From Populus alba (Eukaryota > Streptophyta > Magnoliopsida > Malpighiales > Salicaceae), in the NCBI RefSeq assembly GCF_005239225.2, contig NC_133297.1, positions 9,866,392 through 9,930,391 of the forward strand: 64,000 bases of DNA, read 5' to 3'. A program made the position numbers and the translations under genes. The notes below the pieces were generated by a model. The model was not told the origin of the DNA. It was given only the letters and a program-made list of their open reading frames with translations, and ran no database searches. Below, in pieces: positions 61,101 to 64,000 of this stretch. Every line of letters begins with the position of its first letter. The stretch's first letter is position 1.

Positions 61101-62342
61101 ACATGATAACATAAGCCCTTTCTTGTATAAAGAAGTGATGAGAGTACATCTAATGAGCATCCCAAGTTTCCGAGAATTGAAGTTAAATTGATGATCAGTC
61201 AAAACCTCAACAAATTTTGCGACAAGAAGAATCAATACAAGGTAATATCCTTCATAGGGAGAGGTTCTTTTCCCAGATGTGTAATCGACAAAGCTTTGGA
61301 TGAGCATAGGCCCAACATACATGACAGAGAGCCGCAAGATTGCAAGGAACGCAGTGAAGGAAATTTCCTTCCAAAAGCACCTCAACAACGTGGTTCGAAC
61401 AGGGTGGTTTGACTTTTCATGTGGTTTAGGCCAACTGGATTCAAAGAGCTGTGACATTTTTTCAGCTCTATGCTCTGGTGAAAGAGTAGGCACGTCATCT
61501 ATCTTGAGCGGCGATTTGTAGCCCTGACGCAGTAGGGGATTCATCCAAAGCCAAAAGGACTTGGATATTATAGAAGCCGTAGCAAAGCCAGTCACATTGG
61601 ATTTTCCCAAAAGAGGTTCATGTAATTTGGTGTCATCATGCATTACTGATTCAGAATGCCTGATTACAGTAATCCCAGTCGATCCTTTAATGGCAACGGA
61701 AAAAAGAACAATGGATAACGTGAAAGCCATTGCAGAAACTATATCATCAAATAACAAGTTGTGTTCCAGAGCTACCAATCGAATGATCCCTGATGACATA
61801 AACATACTAATGATGATGAAATTTGCAACCCAGTAAATTCGAAGAGATAGTGGATGAGTGACAGCGTGAATCCTCTTTTCATGAATTATCAAGATTGCAA
61901 CCATTAGTTGAGTTATTGCTTGAACTAACCAAAACACTCCAGCAAGCACCTTCCAATGTGGCAACTGAGTGCTTTGACTGAATGCTATAATGGAGACAAC
62001 AATGTAACACAAAGCTAAAAAGACTGGTACAATCAAAGAGAGCTTGAACCAAATAGAAGTTGTGATATGAGCTCTGCTGTTTCCATTTCCAACAAGGGGA
62101 TAGTTGATGTCAGAGTCGGAGTGTCCACTGGAAGTGAATCTAGAATGCAGCTTTTGAGCCGCAAATCCGAGGAGGAAAAGCAAGAACAAAAGGTCAACTG
62201 AAGATAACAGAGCTCTTTGAGGACATGGAGAAAGGAAAATGAATCTTAACCATTGAAATATCAATGGAATAGATGTTTCCCCTGAAGACTGAACCACAGA
62301 GCTTGAGCATGAGAGAGAGTTGATCCATGATGAAGAACTCAT
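55119..62342 (-). CDS. ABCC4: ABC transporter C family member, ABCC4/ABCC14 (MRP4/MRP10) type
   Basis: Eleven exons on the minus strand: 60243..62342, 59088..59408, 58727..58813, 57993..58625, 57686..57850, 57134..57428, 56526..56740, 55969..56274, 55796..55859, 55453..55692, 55119..55219 (4527 nt, 1508 aa; all phases agree). This is a full-length MRP layout: a hydrophobic TMD0, TMD1, NBD1 with Walker [10 protein letters not shown] (residue 677 on), signature LSGGQKQ (767 on) and Walker B YLLDD, then a charged linker, TMD2 and NBD2 with Walker [10 protein letters not shown], a degenerate signature SMGQKQ and Walker [16 protein letters not shown]1 has Asp where NBD2 has the catalytic Glu, as usual in this subfamily. 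These proteins sit in tonoplast or plasma membrane and export conjugates and folates; AtABCC4 has been linked to folate and stomatal control. ABCC4 and ABCC14 are close paralogues and I cannot separate them. Confidence 0.95.
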
Positions 62343-63210
62343 GCTCCCTAAACTTCAAGTGAATAAAATAGAATCACAGAAAAATCACTCGACGGTCTGA
62401 TCAATCTCCTCCCTCCTGCTCCCTGCATAGTTAACAGAAAACTTTAACGGTAAGTGAGGAATAAAAAGAAATGACCCACCAAAAAGGAGTTTCGAACTAG
62501 AATCTTGGAATTATGGTGCCATAGCAGGGCCACGGATAAAAATGAGCACTTCAAGAAGAAAATGATTACAATAAATAATATAGAAAGATGAGTTTTTCTT
62601 TTTCTTTTTCTTTCCAAGCCTTCAAGAGCTAGCATATGGGGTCTCTGCAACTTCAGTTAAATGCGATCTAAGAAAATCATAAGCTCAACACACAAAATGA
62701 TACCCGCAATTTATTGCAGTTTGAGAGGAAGAGATATGCAAACTATATAAAATCAAGATAAACAAAAAACAGTATTATTAATTTAAGGAGCAGGTATCAC
62801 ACCGTAGATGTTGCGGCGATGGATCATTTGCAATATCTCAATAAAGAAAACAAGAAAAACGATGGAGATTGGAGAAGATGAAAACAGAATACTACTGAAG
62901 TTGCCAAGGACAAGTAAAATTCATGAACTTGGACCGTATGCATGTATATATGTACATGTAGACACAACCTTCAAAAAAGATGATCTAGTTTTCTAGCTGA
63001 AAGGCAATAAATTACTTGCTTAAAAGCTGCAGGTGCAGCGCAACCGGAAACGTGGATCCGGTTCCTGACGGAGAAGTCTGTGCCGGGGAATGTAAGGTAA
63101 ACCACGGTATACTAGGACGATTGAGAGTGAGAGAGACATAGAAAACAACCAAACTGAGTTTGGGTTCGCTGACAGTTATATTTCGCAGCAGAACTAGTGT
63201 CGTGAATATT
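62343..63210 (-). promoter_or_regulatory. 5' UTR and upstream region of the ABCC gene
   Basis: A possible 5' UTR intron acceptor (ctatgcag on the minus strand) ends at 62423, with a pyrimidine-rich tract further upstream. The donor could not be fixed. No coding exon seen. Confidence 0.35.
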
Positions 63211-63309
63211 AAATTAAACTAAAAAGTAACAAAAGGACAAGATGAAACAGGTTCCCTCATGACATAAAAAGCCGGCCATGGTATTAGATACTGTGTTTTG
63301 GATTCCATT

Positions 63310-63420
63310 CTTTTCCGAATATTTTTTTAAATTTATTTTTGATATTAAAATATCAAAAATATATAAAAACACCCAAAATAAAATTAATTAAAAATGCAAC
63401 TAAACACTGGAATCACCACT
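63310..63420. repeat. AT-rich MITE-like dispersed repeat, fragment
   Basis: Words tttgatattaaaatatcaaaa and taaaaacacccaaaa recall the dispersed family; it is short and diverged. Confidence 0.3.
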
Positions 63421-64000
63421 CGGAAGACACCCCCGCCGACACTGTCTTTTATCCTCGTGTGAAAGAAACAACAATGATTTTTTTTATTAAAAAAAACATG
63501 TTTATTCTTGATTATTTTATTTCTAAATGTGTTTTAAATCTATAAATTGTGATATGCGGAGTAGAGGAAATTCTTTGGGGATGTATGGATGTGAAAAATG
63601 TCCATGTTTTTGGGAAACCTATTCAGAAACTCATTTTATTTGGAAGAAACAGGAAAAACAATGTTTCTGTTATGGCACTGTGATGTATCATTCAGGGTAT
63701 ATCTGATCATAAATTTTCTTCATCAAATTATTATGTATCAATATATATGTTTTTTAAAATATTTATTTGAATGTGTAAATCATAAGGTTTAGATCATGAA
63801 TATTATATTTATATTTGAATGTAAAAATCATACAAGTTCTATAATTTATAATAAATATATTTTTGATAAACCTATAATAAATATAAACTATAAAAAATAG
63901 TATTAGAAATATGTCAAAGACAAAGAAAGTTTAATATTTTAAATGATTATGTGGTATATCTAGAATAGTTATAATTTAACTTGAAAAATGATGATGATCG
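63421..64000. other. AT-rich intergenic DNA
   Basis: No gene or element recognised up to the window end. Confidence 0.4.

Overview
The window is plant nuclear DNA, most likely from a poplar or close Salicaceae relative. Coding exons are ordinary plant genes with GT-AG introns. The intergenic DNA is very AT-rich and full of MITE-like, SINE-like and Ty3/Gypsy sequence. The genus is my inference from the repeat style and protein resemblance; no search was run. Seven complete genes are resolved: MZM1 (-, 2445-2899), an SR34-type splicing factor (+, 7340-11603), EID1 (+, 13282-14286), a universal stress protein (-, 33243-34564), a BAH1/NLA-type SPX-RING ubiquitin ligase (+, 45021-47865), NOP16 (-, 48683-49942) and an ABCC4/ABCC14-type transporter (-, 55119-62342). 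The last acidic exon of an eighth gene lies at 446-537. Exon coordinates were set by hand from splice consensus and checked by summing exon lengths and phases.

Between EID1 and the stress-protein gene sits a 16.4 kb Ty3/Gypsy chromovirus insertion (16217-32617). It has 491-bp LTRs that differ at only three positions, a 5-bp target duplication (gagtg) and a tRNA-Met primer site. Its interior is not a normal gag-pol. Blocks of the same pol sequence alternate in orientation: F1-R1-F2-R2-F3-R3-F4. There are three F-to-R junctions of one kind. The R-to-F junctions all carry the same 17-bp filler, and the last of them is the reverse complement of the first two. Interior copies carry many one-base homopolymer insertions that the outer copies lack, so sequencing or assembly error has to be excluded before the structure is believed. 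If real, it would transcribe long hairpins of its own pol gene.

The other unusual structure is a pair of related elements at about 38.6-39.8 kb and 43.0-44.1 kb. Each contains a tandem array of about 66-bp modules. Each module has a TCCCACATTG motif, one base from the plant snRNA upstream sequence element (USE), followed about 32-33 bp later by a TATA-like box. That is the spacing known for Pol II snRNA promoters. The arrays are framed by GGGTC/AACCCGG-rich ends that look like inverted repeats.

Smaller points: a tandem duplication downstream of MZM1 that looks like duplicated 3' UTR, an 81-bp in-frame intron in NOP16, a long stop-containing intron in the SR gene, three tRNA-related SINE-like sequences, a degenerate Gypsy gag scrap and several AT-rich dispersed repeats. 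The host genes are unrelated housekeeping, signalling and transport genes; the only shared regulatory hint I see is a telo-box upstream of both the SR gene and NOP16.
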